DNA from: Erwinia mallotivora
Lineage (GTDB): Bacteria > Pseudomonadota > Gammaproteobacteria > Enterobacterales > Enterobacteriaceae
Length of the DNA stretch: 64,000 nucleotides
Direction of reading: 5' to 3'
Assembly: GCF_000590885.1 (NCBI RefSeq)
Contig: NZ_JFHN01000042.1
Location: forward strand, 1 to 64,000
Position 1 is the stretch's first letter. Every line of letters begins with the position of its first letter. Positions 48,609 through 58,969 of the stretch are shown in pieces. The position numbers and the translations under genes are program-made. The notes under the pieces were generated by a model that did no database searches, was not told the DNA's origin, and saw nothing but the letters and a program-made list of their open reading frames with translations.

Positions 48609-48947
48609 ATGAGTACTGTTGAGAAAATTGAGCGTCAGATAGCAGAAAACCCCATTCTGCTTTATATGAAAGGCTCGCCAAAACTGCCGAGTTGTGGTTT
48701 TTCTGCTCAGGCTGTGCAGGCGCTTTCTGCCTGTGGTGAGCGTTTTGCCTATGTTGATATTCTACAGAATCCGGAAATTCGTGCTGAACTGCCTAAATAT
48801 GCTAACTGGCCGACTTTCCCTCAACTGTGGGTTGATGGTGAGCTGGTTGGCGGCTGCGATATTATTATCGAAATGTATCAGCGTGGTGAACTGCAACAGC
48901 TGATCAAAGAAACGGCGCAAAAATATCCCGCAGCACCGGCTGAATAA
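48609..48947 (+). CDS. grxD: Monothiol glutaredoxin GrxD
   Basis: GrxD is a monothiol glutaredoxin that, alone or with BolA-type partners, carries [2Fe-2S] clusters bound by its active-site cysteine and glutathione. The 112-residue protein has the CGFS active site (Cys at about 29), with KGSPKLPS before it, and the glutathione-binding WPTFPQLWV and GGCDI. AAGGA lies upstream of ATG 48609. A hairpin follows at about 48970-48999. Confidence 0.96.
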   Translation: MSTVEKIERQIAENPILLYMKGSPKLPSCGFSAQAVQALSACGERFAYVDILQNPEIRAELPKYANWPTFPQLWVDGELVGGCDIIIEMYQRGELQQLIKETAQKYPAAPAE

Positions 48948-48969
48948 ACCACTCCCGGGCGATAAAAAG

Positions 48970-48999
48970 GGCAGGTAAACAACGGTTTCCTGCCCTTAA
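48970..48999 (+). terminator. Terminator of grxD
   Basis: GGGCAGG and CCTGCCC pair over seven bases around a loop of about 15 bases, with a short TT after. Weak U tract; it separates convergent grxD and rnt. Confidence 0.5.
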
Positions 49000-49074
49000 A
49001 CACCTCTGCAACCATGACGCTTTCCCGCCATTATTGAATAAGCCATATATAAGCGCACGAAGTAAGTGACAGTG

Positions 49075-49731
49075 TCACTCCTTACTCGTTGTTTCTGCCT
49101 GAGCCAGAGGCCAGCCTCCCAGACGTTTCCAGCGGTTTACCAGCTCGCAAAACAGATCCGCTGTTTGCTCGGTGTCATACAGCGCAGAGTGGGCCTGACT
49201 ACTGTCGAATGGCATACCGGCAGCGATGCAGGCTTTAGCCAGTACCGTCTGACCCAGAACCAGCCCGCTAAGTGCAGCCGTGTCGAAGGTCACAAAGGGA
49301 TGAAACGGATTTCGCTTAAGCCCCGCTCTGTCTGCGGCAGCGTTAACGAAATTCAGATCAAACGTGGCATTGTGCGCCACCATAATGGCCCGGCTACAGC
49401 CCTGATCTTTAATACCTTTACGAATCAGTTTAAAGATAGCGTGTAATGCTGTGTATTCGCTGACCGCATCGCGGAGTGGATTGTGAGGATCGATGCCATT
49501 AAAAGCCAGAGCTTCTGGTTGCAGCACCGAGCCTTCGAACGGTTCAATATGAAAATGCATTGTCTGATCTTTCTCCAGCCAGCCGTGTTGATCCATTTTC
49601 AGCGTAACGGCGGCCACTTCCAGTAATGCATTACTTCTGGCGTCAAACCCGGCCGTTTCCACATCAATGACTACCGGATAAAAACCGCGAAAACGGCTGC
49701 TGAGGCTATTCAGTTCGTTCGAATCAGACAT
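49075..49731 (-). CDS. rnt: Ribonuclease T
   Basis: RNase T is a DEDDh 3'-to-5' exoribonuclease that trims the 3' ends of tRNAs, 5S and 23S rRNA. The 218-residue product from ATG 49731 ([10 protein letters not shown]) matches the E. coli enzyme (215). The frame runs on to 49872, but those residues lack family similarity and overlap gloA. Catalytic residues are in [24 protein letters not shown] and the DEDDh His-Asp pair in [13 protein letters not shown]. gloA lies just upstream on the same strand. Confidence 0.95.
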   Translation of the reverse strand: MSDSNELNSLSSRFRGFYPVVIDVETAGFDARSNALLEVAAVTLKMDQHGWLEKDQTMHFHIEPFEGSVLQPEALAFNGIDPHNPLRDAVSEYTALHAIFKLIRKGIKDQGCSRAIMVAHNATFDLNFVNAAADRAGLKRNPFHPFVTFDTAALSGLVLGQTVLAKACIAAGMPFDSSQAHSALYDTEQTADLFCELVNRWKRLGGWPLAQAETTSKE

Positions 49732-49834
49732 CGGGATCTCACAGGGGGAAAAATGGCAGCGCGTATTATGGCAAATTTTGTCATTCGTTGCAGCATGGGA
49801 AGGGGAAAGGGGATGCCGGTGGCATCCCGCAGGG

Positions 49835-50242
49835 TCATGCGCCCAGACCGTGGCCCGCATGTTTATTTTCAATCAGTTCGATTTTATAGCCATCTGGATC
49901 TTCAACGAAGGCAATCACCGTGGTGCCGCCTTTGACCGGACCTGCCTCGCGCGTCACATTACCACCATCTTTACGGATGCGTTCGCAGGTGGCTGCCACA
50001 TCATCCACGCCCAGAGCGATATGTCCGTACGCATTACCCGGATCATAACTGTCAACACCCCAGTTATAAGTCAGTTCAATCACCGCACCCTCACTTTCTT
50101 CGGTGTAACCGACAAACGCCAGGTTATATTTATATTCTTTATTTTCGCTGGTGCGCAGCAGGCGCATGCCCAGCACTTTGGTATAGAAGTCAACGGAGCG
50201 TTGTAAGTCACCAACGCGCAGCATGGTATGGAGTAGGCGCAT
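49835..50242 (-). CDS. gloA: Lactoylglutathione lyase (glyoxalase I) GloA
   Basis: GloA converts the hemithioacetal of methylglyoxal and glutathione to S-lactoylglutathione, removing toxic methylglyoxal. The 135-residue protein has the four metal ligands His5, Glu (VIELTYNWG), His (AYGHIALGV) and Glu (YKIELIEN), the Ni-type pattern. AGAGGA lies before the ATG. In E. coli it is cotranscribed with nemRA; here a strong terminator stands between nemA and gloA, so it may rely on its own promoter or read-through. Confidence 0.96.
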   Translation of the reverse strand: MRLLHTMLRVGDLQRSVDFYTKVLGMRLLRTSENKEYKYNLAFVGYTEESEGAVIELTYNWGVDSYDPGNAYGHIALGVDDVAATCERIRKDGGNVTREAGPVKGGTTVIAFVEDPDGYKIELIENKHAGHGLGA

Positions 50243-50354
50243 AGCATCCTCTTGATAAAAGCGTCATCGTCTGATGACGGGAACGAAACAGTATAGCGAT
50301 GAAACGCTTGCTGCGTTAACGGGCATAGTGCTCAGGCGGAAGAACTTACAGCAG

Positions 50355-50378
50355 AAAAGGCCGCATTTTACGCGGCCT
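50355..50378 (-). terminator. Terminator between nemA and gloA
   Basis: On the minus strand AGGCCGC and GCGGCCT pair perfectly over seven bases around GTAAAAT and run into UUUUC. It would cut most nemRA transcription before gloA. Confidence 0.75.
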
Positions 50379-50409
50379 CACACTGTTGTTAAAACGCGGT
50401 ACTGAGAGC

Positions 50410-51516
50410 TTACTTTTGCGCCAGCGTCGGGTAGTCGGTGTAGCCTTCCGCACCGCCGCCGTAGAACAGCTCCGGGCGTTGCTCATTCAGCGGCGCATTT
50501 TGTTGCAGGCGAGCGACCAGATCCGGGTTGGCAATATAAACGCGGCCAAAAGCAGCCGCATCAATCAGACCTTTTTCGATCAGATCTTCAGCCTTTTCAG
50601 CGGTGTAAGCGCCAGCACCAATAATCACGCCAGGGTAAACGGCGCGGATTGCTTTGCGGAAAGCTTCGCTGTAGGGCTTGCCACCGGCCCAGTCTGGTTC
50701 AGAGATATGCAGGTAAGCAAGGTTGCGTTTCGCCAGTTCAGTAATGTAGTAGAGGGCTGCGGCTTCCTGATCCTCACCATTATCCAGACCATTAAACGGA
50801 CCAAGCGGAGAAATACGAATCCCGATCCGATCGCTGCTCCAGGCTGTAACAGCAGCATCGACCACTTCCAGAGCAAAGCGGGTGCGATTTTCCACGCTGC
50901 CACCGTAGGCATCACTGCGCTGGTTTGAAGCGGGTGACAGGAACTGATGAATCAGGTAGCCGTGAGCAGAATGCAGTTCAACCAGATCGAAGCCAGCTTC
51001 GCGTGCATTGACGACAGCCTGGCGAAAATCATTGACCACACCGGCAATTTCTTCCAGCTCCAGCGCACGTGGGGTGGACGTCGCTTCACGAATTGCCAAG
51101 CCGTTTTCGTCACGCAGAGAGGTGCGCGTATCAGCATTAATGGCAGAAGAAGAAACCGGCGCTTTGCCTTCGGGCTGTACGCTGGTGTGAGATATGCGGC
51201 CCGTATGCCAAAGCTGAACCGCACTGTGACCGCCTTCCTGATGAATACCTTCATTGATCGCTTTCCATGCGGCAATCTGCTCAGCCGTGTGCAGACCCGG
51301 CGCACCGGCGTAACCCTTAGCCTGGAAAGAAACCTGAGTAGCTTCAGTAATAATCAAGCCCGCGCTGGCGCGCTGACGATAATATTCCCCCATCAGCGGC
51401 GTGGGAATATCACCCGGCTCAATACTGCGCAGGCGTGTCAGGGGTGCCATCAACACGCGGTTAGGTACGGTAATGGCACCTATTTTCAACGGGGAAAACA
51501 GCTTTTTAAATTCCAT
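50410..51516 (-). CDS. nemA: N-ethylmaleimide reductase NemA (old yellow enzyme family)
   Basis: NemA is an FMN- and NADPH-dependent reductase of activated double bonds, nitro compounds and quinones, used to detoxify electrophiles. The 368-residue protein is a TIM barrel with the family segments [15 protein letters not shown] (about 18-32), [31 protein letters not shown] with the substrate-binding His pair, and [21 protein letters not shown] lies before the ATG. It follows nemR with a 41-base gap that contains an AGACCGGTCT palindrome. Confidence 0.96.
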   Translation of the reverse strand: MEFKKLFSPLKIGAITVPNRVLMAPLTRLRSIEPGDIPTPLMGEYYRQRASAGLIITEATQVSFQAKGYAGAPGLHTAEQIAAWKAINEGIHQEGGHSAVQLWHTGRISHTSVQPEGKAPVSSSAINADTRTSLRDENGLAIREATSTPRALELEEIAGVVNDFRQAVVNAREAGFDLVELHSAHGYLIHQFLSPASNQRSDAYGGSVENRTRFALEVVDAAVTAWSSDRIGIRISPLGPFNGLDNGEDQEAAALYYITELAKRNLAYLHISEPDWAGGKPYSEAFRKAIRAVYPGVIIGAGAYTAEKAEDLIEKGLIDAAAFGRVYIANPDLVARLQQNAPLNEQRPELFYGGGAEGYTDYPTLAQK

Positions 51517-51557
51517 ACTTCACTCCTTGTAGACCGGTCTGCTAGTAACGGTTTTTT

Positions 51558-52151
51558 TTAAACAGGCAGGGGTAGCATGCGTGTAATTTCCAGCAATGCA
51601 TTTGCCATCGGCGTCATATTGCGAGAAATTTTACTTTGCAGGCTGGCCCCCAGCCACAATGAATAAATATTTTGGGCACAGGCTTCGACAGGCAGAGTCA
51701 GCTGTAGCTCACTCCGCAACTGCGCGCGTTTTAACGCAGCACAAAGCGTGGAGATCAGAGATTTTGAACCGGTATCCAGTGCAATGCGCATTGATTCTGA
51801 AAGATCACAAACCTCGGCTGAAAGCTTCACGGACAGGCAACCCGCAAATAAACCTTCCTGACAAAACATGTCCAGAGAGTGCTGATAATAATCAAGGATA
51901 CGCTGACGTTGATTGCCCTGATCATTTTCCAGAAATTCGCGAAAACGTTGGTAATAAAGTGCAAAATAACGCTCAAGCATTGCTACGCCGAACGCCTCTT
52001 TCGACGGGAAGTAGTAATAGAAGGAGCCTTTGGGCACACCTGCTACTTTCAGCAGCTCGATCAATCCCATACCGTTAAAGCCTCGCTGGATGCAAAGCTG
52101 TTCTCCGGTTATCAGAATATGTTCTCTGGTGTCAGAATGCGTTGTTTTCAT
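51558..52151 (-). CDS. nemR: Redox- and electrophile-sensing repressor NemR (TetR family)
   Basis: NemR represses nemA and gloA until its cysteines react with quinones, methylglyoxal or bleach. The 197-residue product starts at ATG 52151 (MKTTHSDTREHIL); a longer frame to 52220 would swallow its own operator. The N-terminal helix-turn-helix is GLIELLKVAGVPKGSFYYYF. Both sensing cysteines of the E. coli protein are kept: Cys20 (EQLCIQRGF) and Cys105 (AGCLSVKLSAEV). It is divergent from ydhL. Confidence 0.94.
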   Translation of the reverse strand: MKTTHSDTREHILITGEQLCIQRGFNGMGLIELLKVAGVPKGSFYYYFPSKEAFGVAMLERYFALYYQRFREFLENDQGNQRQRILDYYQHSLDMFCQEGLFAGCLSVKLSAEVCDLSESMRIALDTGSKSLISTLCAALKRAQLRSELQLTLPVEACAQNIYSLWLGASLQSKISRNMTPMANALLEITRMLPLPV

Positions 52152-52163
52152 GGCGGTCACGGT

Positions 52164-52183
52164 AACAGACTGATCGGTCTGTT
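52164..52183. promoter_or_regulatory. NemR operator
   Basis: AACAGAC and GTCTGTT form a perfect seven-base inverted repeat six bases apart, 13 bases before the nemR ATG, a typical TetR-type operator for autoregulation. A shorter relative, AGACCGGTCT (51531-51540), lies before nemA. Confidence 0.7.
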
Positions 52184-52401
52184 TCAAACGAAGCCAGCAA
52201 TCAGCGCACAATCCGCTCATCTGTGTCAGGCTCAGTTCCGGGTGCTGCTGGCTGATTGTCGCTTGCTATTAACATTTTAATGACAATTGCGGTAGTATCG
52301 GGGTTTCGGTCGGTTGAAAATCACGCTATGCAATATTTTTTTGATCGCGTGCTGCCAACAGGCCCCGGCTTAAAGATGACGTCAATGCATCAGGAGTCAC
52401 G

Positions 52402-52641
52402 GTGGCTGAACAACTCGAATTTTTTCCTGTACCCAGTCCATGTCGCGGCATTTGCCAGTCTGACCAGCGAGGATATTGTTCTGGCTGTATGCGTAGCCGG
52501 GAGGAACGTTTTAACTGGATGAAATACAGTGAATCACAAAAACGTGATGTGCTCAGACTGTGTCGACAGCGTTTCCTGCGGCAACAGCGCGCCGGAAAAA
52601 ATGAGCTTCCTGACGCGCCAGAGCAGCCGTCACTATTCTGA
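52402..52641 (+). CDS. ydhL: DUF1289 protein YdhL
   Basis: YdhL is a small cysteine-rich protein of unknown function. The 79-residue product has the DUF1289 pattern SPCRGICQSDQRGYCSGCMRS, with four cysteines that may bind a metal, followed by the ERFNWMKYSESQKRDVL helix. AGGAG lies six bases before GTG 52402. An overlapping frame from 52256 is a shadow. It is divergent from nemR as in E. coli, so electrophile-linked expression is possible but unproven. Confidence 0.88.
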   Translation: MAEQLEFFPVPSPCRGICQSDQRGYCSGCMRSREERFNWMKYSESQKRDVLRLCRQRFLRQQRAGKNELPDAPEQPSLF

Positions 52642-52971
52642 CGTGCTCACCAACTGGATGTGATCAACTTCAATTTCCGTGTGGCCTTCATCTCTGTCGG
52701 TGTCACCTGTTACTCGCACGGTTTTGCCAACGGCGAGATTTTTATCTTCCCAGTCGTCGTCATCCACATCAATTTTGATGCGCCCGGTACTGTCTTCCAG
52801 CCAGTATTTATCCTCATCGCCAGCCTGACCGGTAATTTTGCCGGTCAGGGTAACCCGACTGTTATCACGAAGTGACTTAGCCTGTTTGACCGTAACGGAT
52901 TTTGCATAATCATGTGCATAAGAAGTAAAACTTAATGCCAGCAGGCAGGTAGATAAGATGAGTCTTTTCAT
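52633..52971 (-). CDS. Periplasmic OB-fold stress protein, YgiW/YdeI family
   Basis: The 112-residue protein has a cleavable signal peptide (about 1-19, ending SYAHD) and a bacterial OB-fold (BOF) domain with SLRDNSRVTLTGKITGQAG and YWLEDSTGRIKIDVDDDDW. Relatives YgiW (VisP) and YdeI protect against peroxide, polymyxin or other envelope stress, probably by binding a small molecule or peptide. AAGGA lies before the ATG. Its end overlaps the ydhL end by nine bases, tail to tail. E. coli has no such gene next to slyA. Confidence 0.87.
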   Translation of the reverse strand: MKRLILSTCLLALSFTSYAHDYAKSVTVKQAKSLRDNSRVTLTGKITGQAGDEDKYWLEDSTGRIKIDVDDDDWEDKNLAVGKTVRVTGDTDRDEGHTEIEVDHIQLVSTSE

Positions 52972-53295
52972 TCTGTGTCCTTACAGTTAGCGTCCCGAAA
53001 ATAAAGCCAGGCCAGTATAAAATAATACCCTGACTTTTTTAATGGCATTCTGTGACACAAAACAGAACCGCGAATACCGGGTCCAGCGGATGCGGGCAGG
53101 GCATCTCATTAACAGTGGAAATTAATCACAATGCATCGCAGTTCAGCGATGAAAAAAGTCCGACTATTGCTGACGGGTGACAATAACGAGGCGGATAACT
53201 GAACCGTTTCCTGACGAATAAATTCCAGTTTATCCTGTAAACTCGCATTCGGTGCTGGATTAAGGCATGATGAATAGCAAGCTAATTATAAGGAG
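52972..53295. other. Divergent spacer to slyA
   Basis: The 324-base spacer separates the OB-fold gene from slyA and must carry both promoters. No gene and no clear operator were seen; SlyA autoregulates in relatives, so AT-rich SlyA sites are likely here. Confidence 0.35.
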
Positions 53296-53739
53296 GTGAA
53301 ATTGGATACTTCATTAGGTGCGGATCTGGCAAGATTAGTGCGTATCTGGCGTTCGTTGATCGATCAGCGCCTGAAGCCGCTGGAGCTCACCCAGACGCAC
53401 TGGGTGACATTACATAACATCCATCAGCTGCCACCGGAACAGTCCCAGATTCAGCTGGCAAAAGCAATTGGTATCGAACAGCCTTCGCTGGTACGCACTC
53501 TCGATCAGTTGGAAGAAAAGGGGTTAATTACCCGCACCACCTGCGCCAGCGATCGTCGGGCCAAACGAATCAAGCTGACTGAGGAAGCCGCGCCAGTCAT
53601 CGCTCAGGTTGAGCACGTCATTGATGCTACCCGGGATGATATCCTGACCGGAATTTCACGGGATGAGATTAATAAAATGGTGACGCTGATTGCCCGACTG
53701 GAAAAAAATATTCTGCAACTGCAAAATCGTGACGAATAA
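53296..53739 (+). CDS. slyA: Transcriptional regulator SlyA (MarR family)
   Basis: SlyA is a winged-helix dimer that counters H-NS silencing and controls virulence, envelope and stress genes. The 147-residue product is nearly identical to relatives over [36 protein letters not shown] (recognition helix, about 60-78) and [14 protein letters not shown] (wing). The start is uncertain: GTG 53296 gives the family beginning MKLD but overlaps the AGGAGG ribosome site (53291-53296), while TTG 53302 stands at ideal spacing from it. E. coli slyA also starts with a non-ATG codon as I recall. A strong terminator follows. Confidence 0.93.
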   Translation: MKLDTSLGADLARLVRIWRSLIDQRLKPLELTQTHWVTLHNIHQLPPEQSQIQLAKAIGIEQPSLVRTLDQLEEKGLITRTTCASDRRAKRIKLTEEAAPVIAQVEHVIDATRDDILTGISRDEINKMVTLIARLEKNILQLQNRDE

Positions 53740-53763
53740 AAACCGGCAAATGCCGGTTTTTAA
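53738..53763 (+). terminator. Terminator of slyA
   Basis: AAAACCGGC and GCCGGTTTT pair over nine bases around AAAT and run into a T tract, starting at the slyA stop codon. Confidence 0.88.
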
Positions 53764-53900
53764 TGCAGACTAAAATATCTCTGATGCGCAGTTAACTGAC
53801 GGTTTCTGCACTGCCTGATTGTCCCGGTTTTAACACTTATCACCGGGCAACAGCTCATTTAAAGCTGCATAGCCCTGTTCAGGGCAACATGCTGGTCAGT

Positions 53901-54368
53901 TTAGCGAGGTGAAACAGTTACCTGGCTGCCATTGGAAGCAATAGCTACGCGCATACCAGCGGAGAAACGGCTGGCTGCCTGTTTCTGAACCACCATAATG
54001 GTGTTGCCATCATCCTTACGGATTTCAAGCTCCACACCTTCGGATTTATTCATTGCGCCCTGAACACCCTGTCCGGCTACGCCACCCGCAACGGCACCTG
54101 CTGCTGTTGCCAGACTGCGACCTGTACCACCGCCGATGGTGTTACCCAGAAAACCACCCAGCACCGCACCGCCGATAGCACCAATAACGTTATTTTCATC
54201 TCCGCCCTGGATCTGTACCGGACGAACGGACACCAGTGTACCGTAAGTAACACTCTGTACCTGACGGGCTTCGGAAGCACTGTAAACATCGCCGGACAGT
54301 GTGCTGTTATTGGCACACCCAGCTAAGGTCACACTGGTCAGGGCCACGATGGCTATACGCTTAAACAT
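53901..54368 (-). CDS. slyB: Outer membrane lipoprotein SlyB
   Basis: SlyB is an outer-membrane lipoprotein of the PhoP regulon that helps stabilise the envelope under stress. The 155-residue product (155 in E. coli) starts at ATG 54368 with GGAG upstream. The lipoprotein signal ends LAGC, followed by a glycine-zipper region (GAIGGAVLGGFLGNTIGGG, about 70-88) and a conserved C-terminal domain. It is transcribed away from anmK. I looked for a PhoP box and found only a poor one too far upstream. Confidence 0.95.
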   Translation of the reverse strand: MFKRIAIVALTSVTLAGCANNSTLSGDVYSASEARQVQSVTYGTLVSVRPVQIQGGDENNVIGAIGGAVLGGFLGNTIGGGTGRSLATAAGAVAGGVAGQGVQGAMNKSEGVELEIRKDDGNTIMVVQKQAASRFSAGMRVAIASNGSQVTVSPR

Positions 54369-54653
54369 GGTGAGAACTCCTTTATTATCCACATGCTGCA
54401 TTCAATTGCGCAGCGATCAATAACTTAATTATATGGCACAAGCAATGCTTGTCTGTTGCTTCCGGTAAAAAAACGTGTAAATCAGCATAACCTGGCATCA
54501 CTAAACAGGTTATCAATCAGCATTAAGATAGCCGGAAAAGAGAAAAAACGTAACGTTGTTTGAAAATGCACGGTTAATCATAGAATTACAGCAGCGATTT
54601 TGCGACGCTGTGCGCACGTGAGTGGTTAACTCTGATGGCTAAGGCATAAAAAA

Positions 54654-55775
54654 ATGAAATCAGGACGCTATATTGGGGTGATGTCGGGGACCAGTCTCGA
54701 CGGTGTGGATGTGGTACTGGCCGCAATAGACCAGCAAATCGTGGCAGAACAGGCAAGCTACTGTCATCCCATCCCGCCAGCGGTGCGGCAGGATATTCTG
54801 GCCATCTGCCAGGGACAATCGTTGACGCTCTCGCAGTTGGGCCAGCTGGATACGCGATTAGGACGTCTGTTTGCCGATGCGGTCAACCATTTGCTTCAGC
54901 GCGAAGGGCTGGAAAAAGAAGATATCACCGCGATTGGCTGTCACGGGCAGACGGTCTGGCATGAACCGCTGGGCGAAGCGCCGAACACCCTTCAGATTGG
55001 TGACAATAACCAGATTGCTGCGGCAACCGGGATTACGGTCGTTGGCGATTTTCGTCGCAGGGATATGGCGTTGGGCGGGCAGGGCGCGCCGTTGGTTCCG
55101 GCGTTTCATCAGGCAGTTTTAATGCATCCGCAGGAACGAAGGATGGTGCTGAACATTGGCGGTATTGCCAATCTCTCCTTATTGATCCCCGGGCAGCCTG
55201 TTGGCGGCTATGACACCGGACCAGGCAACATGCTGATGGATGCCTGGATCTTTCAGCATCGGGGTAAAAATTATGACGAGGATGGTCGCTGGGGCGCGAG
55301 TGGAACGGTAAATGATGCCCTGCTGCAACAGATGCTGGGCGATCCCTGGTTTGCCCGTCCGGCACCCAAATCAACGGGGCGGGAGTATTTCAATCCTGCG
55401 TGGATTGAGAAACAGCTGGCGGACTTTCCTGGTCTGGCCCCGCAGGATATCCAGGCCACGCTCCTTGAATTGACGGCGATGACAGTCACACGCCAGGTCA
55501 CGTCAGCGGGCGGCTGCGAACGCCTGCTGGTGTGTGGCGGGGGACGTCGTAACCCGCTGCTGATGGCGAGGTTGTCAGCGTTGCTCCCCGGGACTGAAGT
55601 GGCACCCACCGACAGCGTTGGCATCAGCAGCGACGATATGGAAGGGCTGGCTTTTGCCTGGCTGGCATACCGTACTCTGTCAGGCGAACCCGGCAACATG
55701 CCTTCGGTCACCGGCGCACGAGAATCTTCGATACTGGGCGCTATCTGGCCCGCCAACAGGGTGCGTTATCGTTAA
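54654..55775 (+). CDS. anmK: Anhydro-N-acetylmuramic acid kinase AnmK
   Basis: AnmK opens and phosphorylates 1,6-anhydroMurNAc from recycled cell wall to MurNAc-6-phosphate. The 373-residue protein has the sugar-kinase pattern [16 protein letters not shown] (about 6-21), [22 protein letters not shown] and [12 protein letters not shown]. In E. coli the lysozyme inhibitor gene mliC follows; here it is missing and pdxH comes after a 216-base gap with no gene. Confidence 0.96.
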   Translation: MKSGRYIGVMSGTSLDGVDVVLAAIDQQIVAEQASYCHPIPPAVRQDILAICQGQSLTLSQLGQLDTRLGRLFADAVNHLLQREGLEKEDITAIGCHGQTVWHEPLGEAPNTLQIGDNNQIAAATGITVVGDFRRRDMALGGQGAPLVPAFHQAVLMHPQERRMVLNIGGIANLSLLIPGQPVGGYDTGPGNMLMDAWIFQHRGKNYDEDGRWGASGTVNDALLQQMLGDPWFARPAPKSTGREYFNPAWIEKQLADFPGLAPQDIQATLLELTAMTVTRQVTSAGGCERLLVCGGGRRNPLLMARLSALLPGTEVAPTDSVGISSDDMEGLAFAWLAYRTLSGEPGNMPSVTGARESSILGAIWPANRVRYR

Positions 55776-55991
55776 CATTTCCTGCTGCTGAAACAGCAGC
55801 GGTCAACACCTGTGTGACGTGTACGATAACCGCCAAAACGCTGTTTTCATCTCACAGTAAATAAGACATCAGGTGATGATAACGGCCAGCGGCGGATGAG
55901 TGATTGTCGATTCAGCACCGGTTAACCCGTTGAAACTCATCGGTGCAGAGCGCACAATGCTTTTTTCTCCCAGTCAGCAGAAGACGAAAAA

Positions 55992-56648
55992 ATGAACGAA
56001 AACGATCACCTTCAGCAGATTGCTCACCTGCGCCGTGAATACACGCGTGGCGGGCTGCGTCGTAAGGATCTTCCCGCCGACCCGTTATCCCTGTTTGAGC
56101 ACTGGCTTAGCCAGGCGGTGGCCGCTCAACTGCCGGACCCCACGGCGATGAGCGTGGCGACCGTTGACCCGTTCGGCCAGCCCTACCAGCGCATTGTCCT
56201 GCTGAAACATTTTGATCAGCGTGGGCTGGTGTTTTATACCAATCTTGGCAGCCGCAAGGCTCAGCATCTGGAAAATAACCCGCGCATCAGCCTGCTTTTT
56301 CCGTGGCACATGTTGGAACGGCAGGTAATGGTATTGGGCACGGTCGAAAAGTTGTCGGTTGTCGATGTGGTTAAATATTTTCACAGTCGTCCACGAGACA
56401 GCCAGATAGGCGCGTGGGTATCGAAACAGTCCAGTCGCATCTCTGCCCGCGGCGTGCTCGAAGGCAAATTTCTTGAGCTGAAGCAAAAGTTTCAGCAGGG
56501 TGAAGTGCCACTTCCCAGTTTCTGGGGCGGATTCCGCATCCGGCCGGAGTCAATGGAGTTCTGGCAGGGAGGAGAACATCGCCTGCATGACCGCTTTTTT
56601 TATCAGCGTGAAGGCGATAGCTGGAAAATTGATCGTCTGGCCCCCTGA
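55992..56648 (+). CDS. pdxH: Pyridoxamine 5'-phosphate oxidase PdxH
   Basis: PdxH is the FMN enzyme that oxidises pyridoxine or pyridoxamine 5'-phosphate to pyridoxal phosphate, the last step of B6 synthesis. The 218-residue protein (218 in E. coli) has [15 protein letters not shown] (about 17-31), [13 protein letters not shown] (FMN/substrate binding), the dimer-site segment [17 protein letters not shown] and the C-terminal [12 protein letters not shown]...WKIDRLAP. pdxY, the salvage kinase, lies nearby after tyrS, so two B6 genes flank tyrS. Confidence 0.97.
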   Translation: MNENDHLQQIAHLRREYTRGGLRRKDLPADPLSLFEHWLSQAVAAQLPDPTAMSVATVDPFGQPYQRIVLLKHFDQRGLVFYTNLGSRKAQHLENNPRISLLFPWHMLERQVMVLGTVEKLSVVDVVKYFHSRPRDSQIGAWVSKQSSRISARGVLEGKFLELKQKFQQGEVPLPSFWGGFRIRPESMEFWQGGEHRLHDRFFYQREGDSWKIDRLAP

Positions 56649-56786
56649 AGCTGCGAAATAATCCCTTTAAGCGCTGGTGCAGAGTGCTTCAGCGCTTTAT
56701 CCTGTACGCCTCTTTTTTTTCGTCCGCGTCTCAGCGGAAAGCGATGCACCAGCAGAGGTGCAGACTTTTTTTACATGGAGTCACAG

Positions 56787-58061
56787 ATGGCCAGCAGTAA
56801 TTTGATCAAACAATTGCAGGAGCGGGGCCTGGTAGCCCAGGTTACGGATGAAATCGCGTTAGCAGAGCGCCTGGCAGAAGGCCCGATTGCGCTCTATTGC
56901 GGTTTTGATCCGACGGCCGACAGCCTGCATTTGGGTCATCTGGTGCCCTTGCTGTGTCTTAAACGTTTTCAGGATGCCGGTCACCGGCCGGTCGCGCTGG
57001 TTGGGGGAGCCACCGGTCTGATTGGCGATCCCAGTTTCAAAGCGGCCGAACGTAAGCTCAACACCAGTGAAACGGTTAATGAATGGGTGGAAAAAATCCG
57101 CCATCAGGTTGCCCCGTTCCTCGACTTTGACTGCGGTGACAACAGCGCGGTGGCGGCCAATAACTATGACTGGTTTGGCAGCATGAATGTGCTGACTTTC
57201 CTGCGGGATATCGGTAAACACTTCTCAGTTAATCAGATGATTAATAAGGAAGCCGTTAAGCAGCGTCTTAACCGCGACGATCAGGGCATCTCCTTTACCG
57301 AATTTTCCTACAACCTGTTGCAGGGTTATGACTTTGCCTGCCTGAATGAACGCTACGGTGTTGCGTTACAGATTGGCGGTTCCGATCAGTGGGGCAACAT
57401 AACGTCCGGTATCGATCTGACCCGTCGTCTGCACCAGAACCAGGTCTTTGGCCTGACCGTGCCACTGATTACCAAATCTGACGGTACTAAATTTGGCAAA
57501 ACCGAAGGTGGTGCGGTGTGGCTGGATGCGAAGAAAACCAGTCCGTACAAATTTTACCAGTTCTGGATCAACACAGCCGATGCGGATGTTTATCGCTTCC
57601 TCAAGTTCTTCACTTTTATGAGTATTGACGAAATCAATGCGCTGGAAGAAGAAGACAAAAACAGCGGTAAAGCGCCACGCGCCCAGTATGTGCTGGCAGA
57701 ACAGGTGACCCGTCTGGTGCATGGTGCCGGGGGGCTGGCTGCCGCAGAGCGCATCAGCAGCAGCCTGTTCTCCGGTAGCCTGACCGAAATGACCGAAGCT
57801 GATTTTGAACAGCTGGCGCAGGACGGCATGCCGTTTGTGGAACTGGAGCAGGGCGAGGATTTGCAACAGGCGATGGTGAACGGCGATTTAGCGCCGTCGC
57901 GTGGTCAGGCACGTAAGCTGATTGAGTCAAAAGCGGTCAGCATCAATGGCGTTGCGCAGTTAAACAGCGAATATGCCTTTGTCGCGTCAGATCGACTGTT
58001 TGGCCGCTATACCCTGTTACGTCGTGGTAAGAAAAATTACTGTCTGATCGTCTGGAAATAA
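56787..58061 (+). CDS. tyrS: Tyrosyl-tRNA synthetase TyrS
   Basis: TyrS charges tRNA-Tyr with tyrosine. The 424-residue protein (424 in E. coli) starts at ATG 56787 ([11 protein letters not shown]) with GGAG seven bases upstream; ATG 56775 has none. The class I signatures are present: HLGH in [12 protein letters not shown] (about 46-49, the HIGH motif) and KFGKT (about 235-239, the KMSKS motif). The C-terminal S4-like RNA-binding domain spans about 355-424 ([18 protein letters not shown]). A terminator follows. Confidence 0.98.
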   Translation: MASSNLIKQLQERGLVAQVTDEIALAERLAEGPIALYCGFDPTADSLHLGHLVPLLCLKRFQDAGHRPVALVGGATGLIGDPSFKAAERKLNTSETVNEWVEKIRHQVAPFLDFDCGDNSAVAANNYDWFGSMNVLTFLRDIGKHFSVNQMINKEAVKQRLNRDDQGISFTEFSYNLLQGYDFACLNERYGVALQIGGSDQWGNITSGIDLTRRLHQNQVFGLTVPLITKSDGTKFGKTEGGAVWLDAKKTSPYKFYQFWINTADADVYRFLKFFTFMSIDEINALEEEDKNSGKAPRAQYVLAEQVTRLVHGAGGLAAAERISSSLFSGSLTEMTEADFEQLAQDGMPFVELEQGEDLQQAMVNGDLAPSRGQARKLIESKAVSINGVAQLNSEYAFVASDRLFGRYTLLRRGKKNYCLIVWK

Positions 58062-58071
58062 CCCACAGCAC

Positions 58072-58093
58072 AGGCCGGTATCATCCGGCCTTT
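58072..58093 (+). terminator. Terminator of tyrS, before pdxY
   Basis: AGGCCGG and CCGGCCT pair over seven bases around TATCAT and are followed by TTTCTCTT. It ends only eight bases before the pdxY ribosome site, so pdxY may depend on read-through. Confidence 0.7.
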
Positions 58094-58108
58094 CTCTTGC
58101 AGGACATC

Positions 58109-58969
58109 ATGAAAAATATTCTTTCTGTACAATCGCATACTGTCTATGGTCATGCGGGTAACAGCGCAGCTGAATTCCCGATGCGGCGGATGGGGGCCAA
58201 CGTGTGGCCACTTAACACGGTGCAGTTTTCAAACCACACCCAGTACGGTCACTGGACCGGTATGGTGATGCCAGCCAGCCATCTGGGCGAAATTGTGCAG
58301 GGGATTGCAAACATTGATCGGCTGAAAAGCTGCAATGCGGTCCTCAGTGGTTATCTCGGTTCCGCAGAACAGGGTGAGCAAATCCTCGATATCGTTCGTC
58401 AGGTGAAACAGGCCAACCCTGAAGCCTGGTATTTCTGCGATCCGGTGATGGGCCATCCGGAAAAAGGCTGTATTGTTGCACCCGGTGTGGCTGAGTTTCA
58501 CACGCGCCAGGCGCTGCCTGCGAGCGATATTATCGCGCCGAATCTGCTGGAGCTGGAGATACTCAGCGGCCACCCGGTCAGCAGCGTCGAGCAGGCGATT
58601 GCCACCGCGCGCGAATTGATTGCGCAGGGACCGAAAATTGTGCTGGTGAAGCATCTGGCACGAGCGGGTCTGCGCAGCGATCGCTTTGAGATGCTGCTGG
58701 TCACCGCTGATGAGGCGTGGCATATCAGCCGTCCGCTGGTTGACTTCGGCGTGCGTCAACCGGTGGGCGTGGGCGACCTGACCAGCGGCTTGCTGCTGGT
58801 CAATCTGCTGCACGGTCTGCCATTGCAACAGGCGCTGGAGCATGTGACGGCGGCGGTATATGAAGTGATGCTGAAAACCCATCAAATGGGCGAATATGAA
58901 CTGCAACTGGTGGCGGCTCAGCACCGGATGGCCGAACCAGAGCAACATTTCAGCGCGCTGAGAATTTAA
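58109..58969 (+). CDS. pdxY: Pyridoxal kinase PdxY
   Basis: PdxY phosphorylates pyridoxal in the vitamin B6 salvage pathway. The 286-residue protein (287 in E. coli) starts at ATG 58109 ([20 protein letters not shown]) with AGGA four bases upstream. The ribokinase-like fold shows [18 protein letters not shown] (about 116-133) and the ATP/anion-hole segment [13 protein letters not shown] (about 217-229) with the catalytic Asp in GVGDL. The frame before this ATG runs into the terminator and is not family sequence. Confidence 0.96.
   Translation: MKNILSVQSHTVYGHAGNSAAEFPMRRMGANVWPLNTVQFSNHTQYGHWTGMVMPASHLGEIVQGIANIDRLKSCNAVLSGYLGSAEQGEQILDIVRQVKQANPEAWYFCDPVMGHPEKGCIVAPGVAEFHTRQALPASDIIAPNLLELEILSGHPVSSVEQAIATARELIAQGPKIVLVKHLARAGLRSDRFEMLLVTADEAWHISRPLVDFGVRQPVGVGDLTSGLLLVNLLHGLPLQQALEHVTAAVYEVMLKTHQMGEYELQLVAAQHRMAEPEQHFSALRI

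Noticed and set aside
54502..54518. PhoP box for slyB
   Set aside because: TAAACA-N5-TCAATC has a poor second half and lies about 70-90 bases from the nearest good -10, not next to it.
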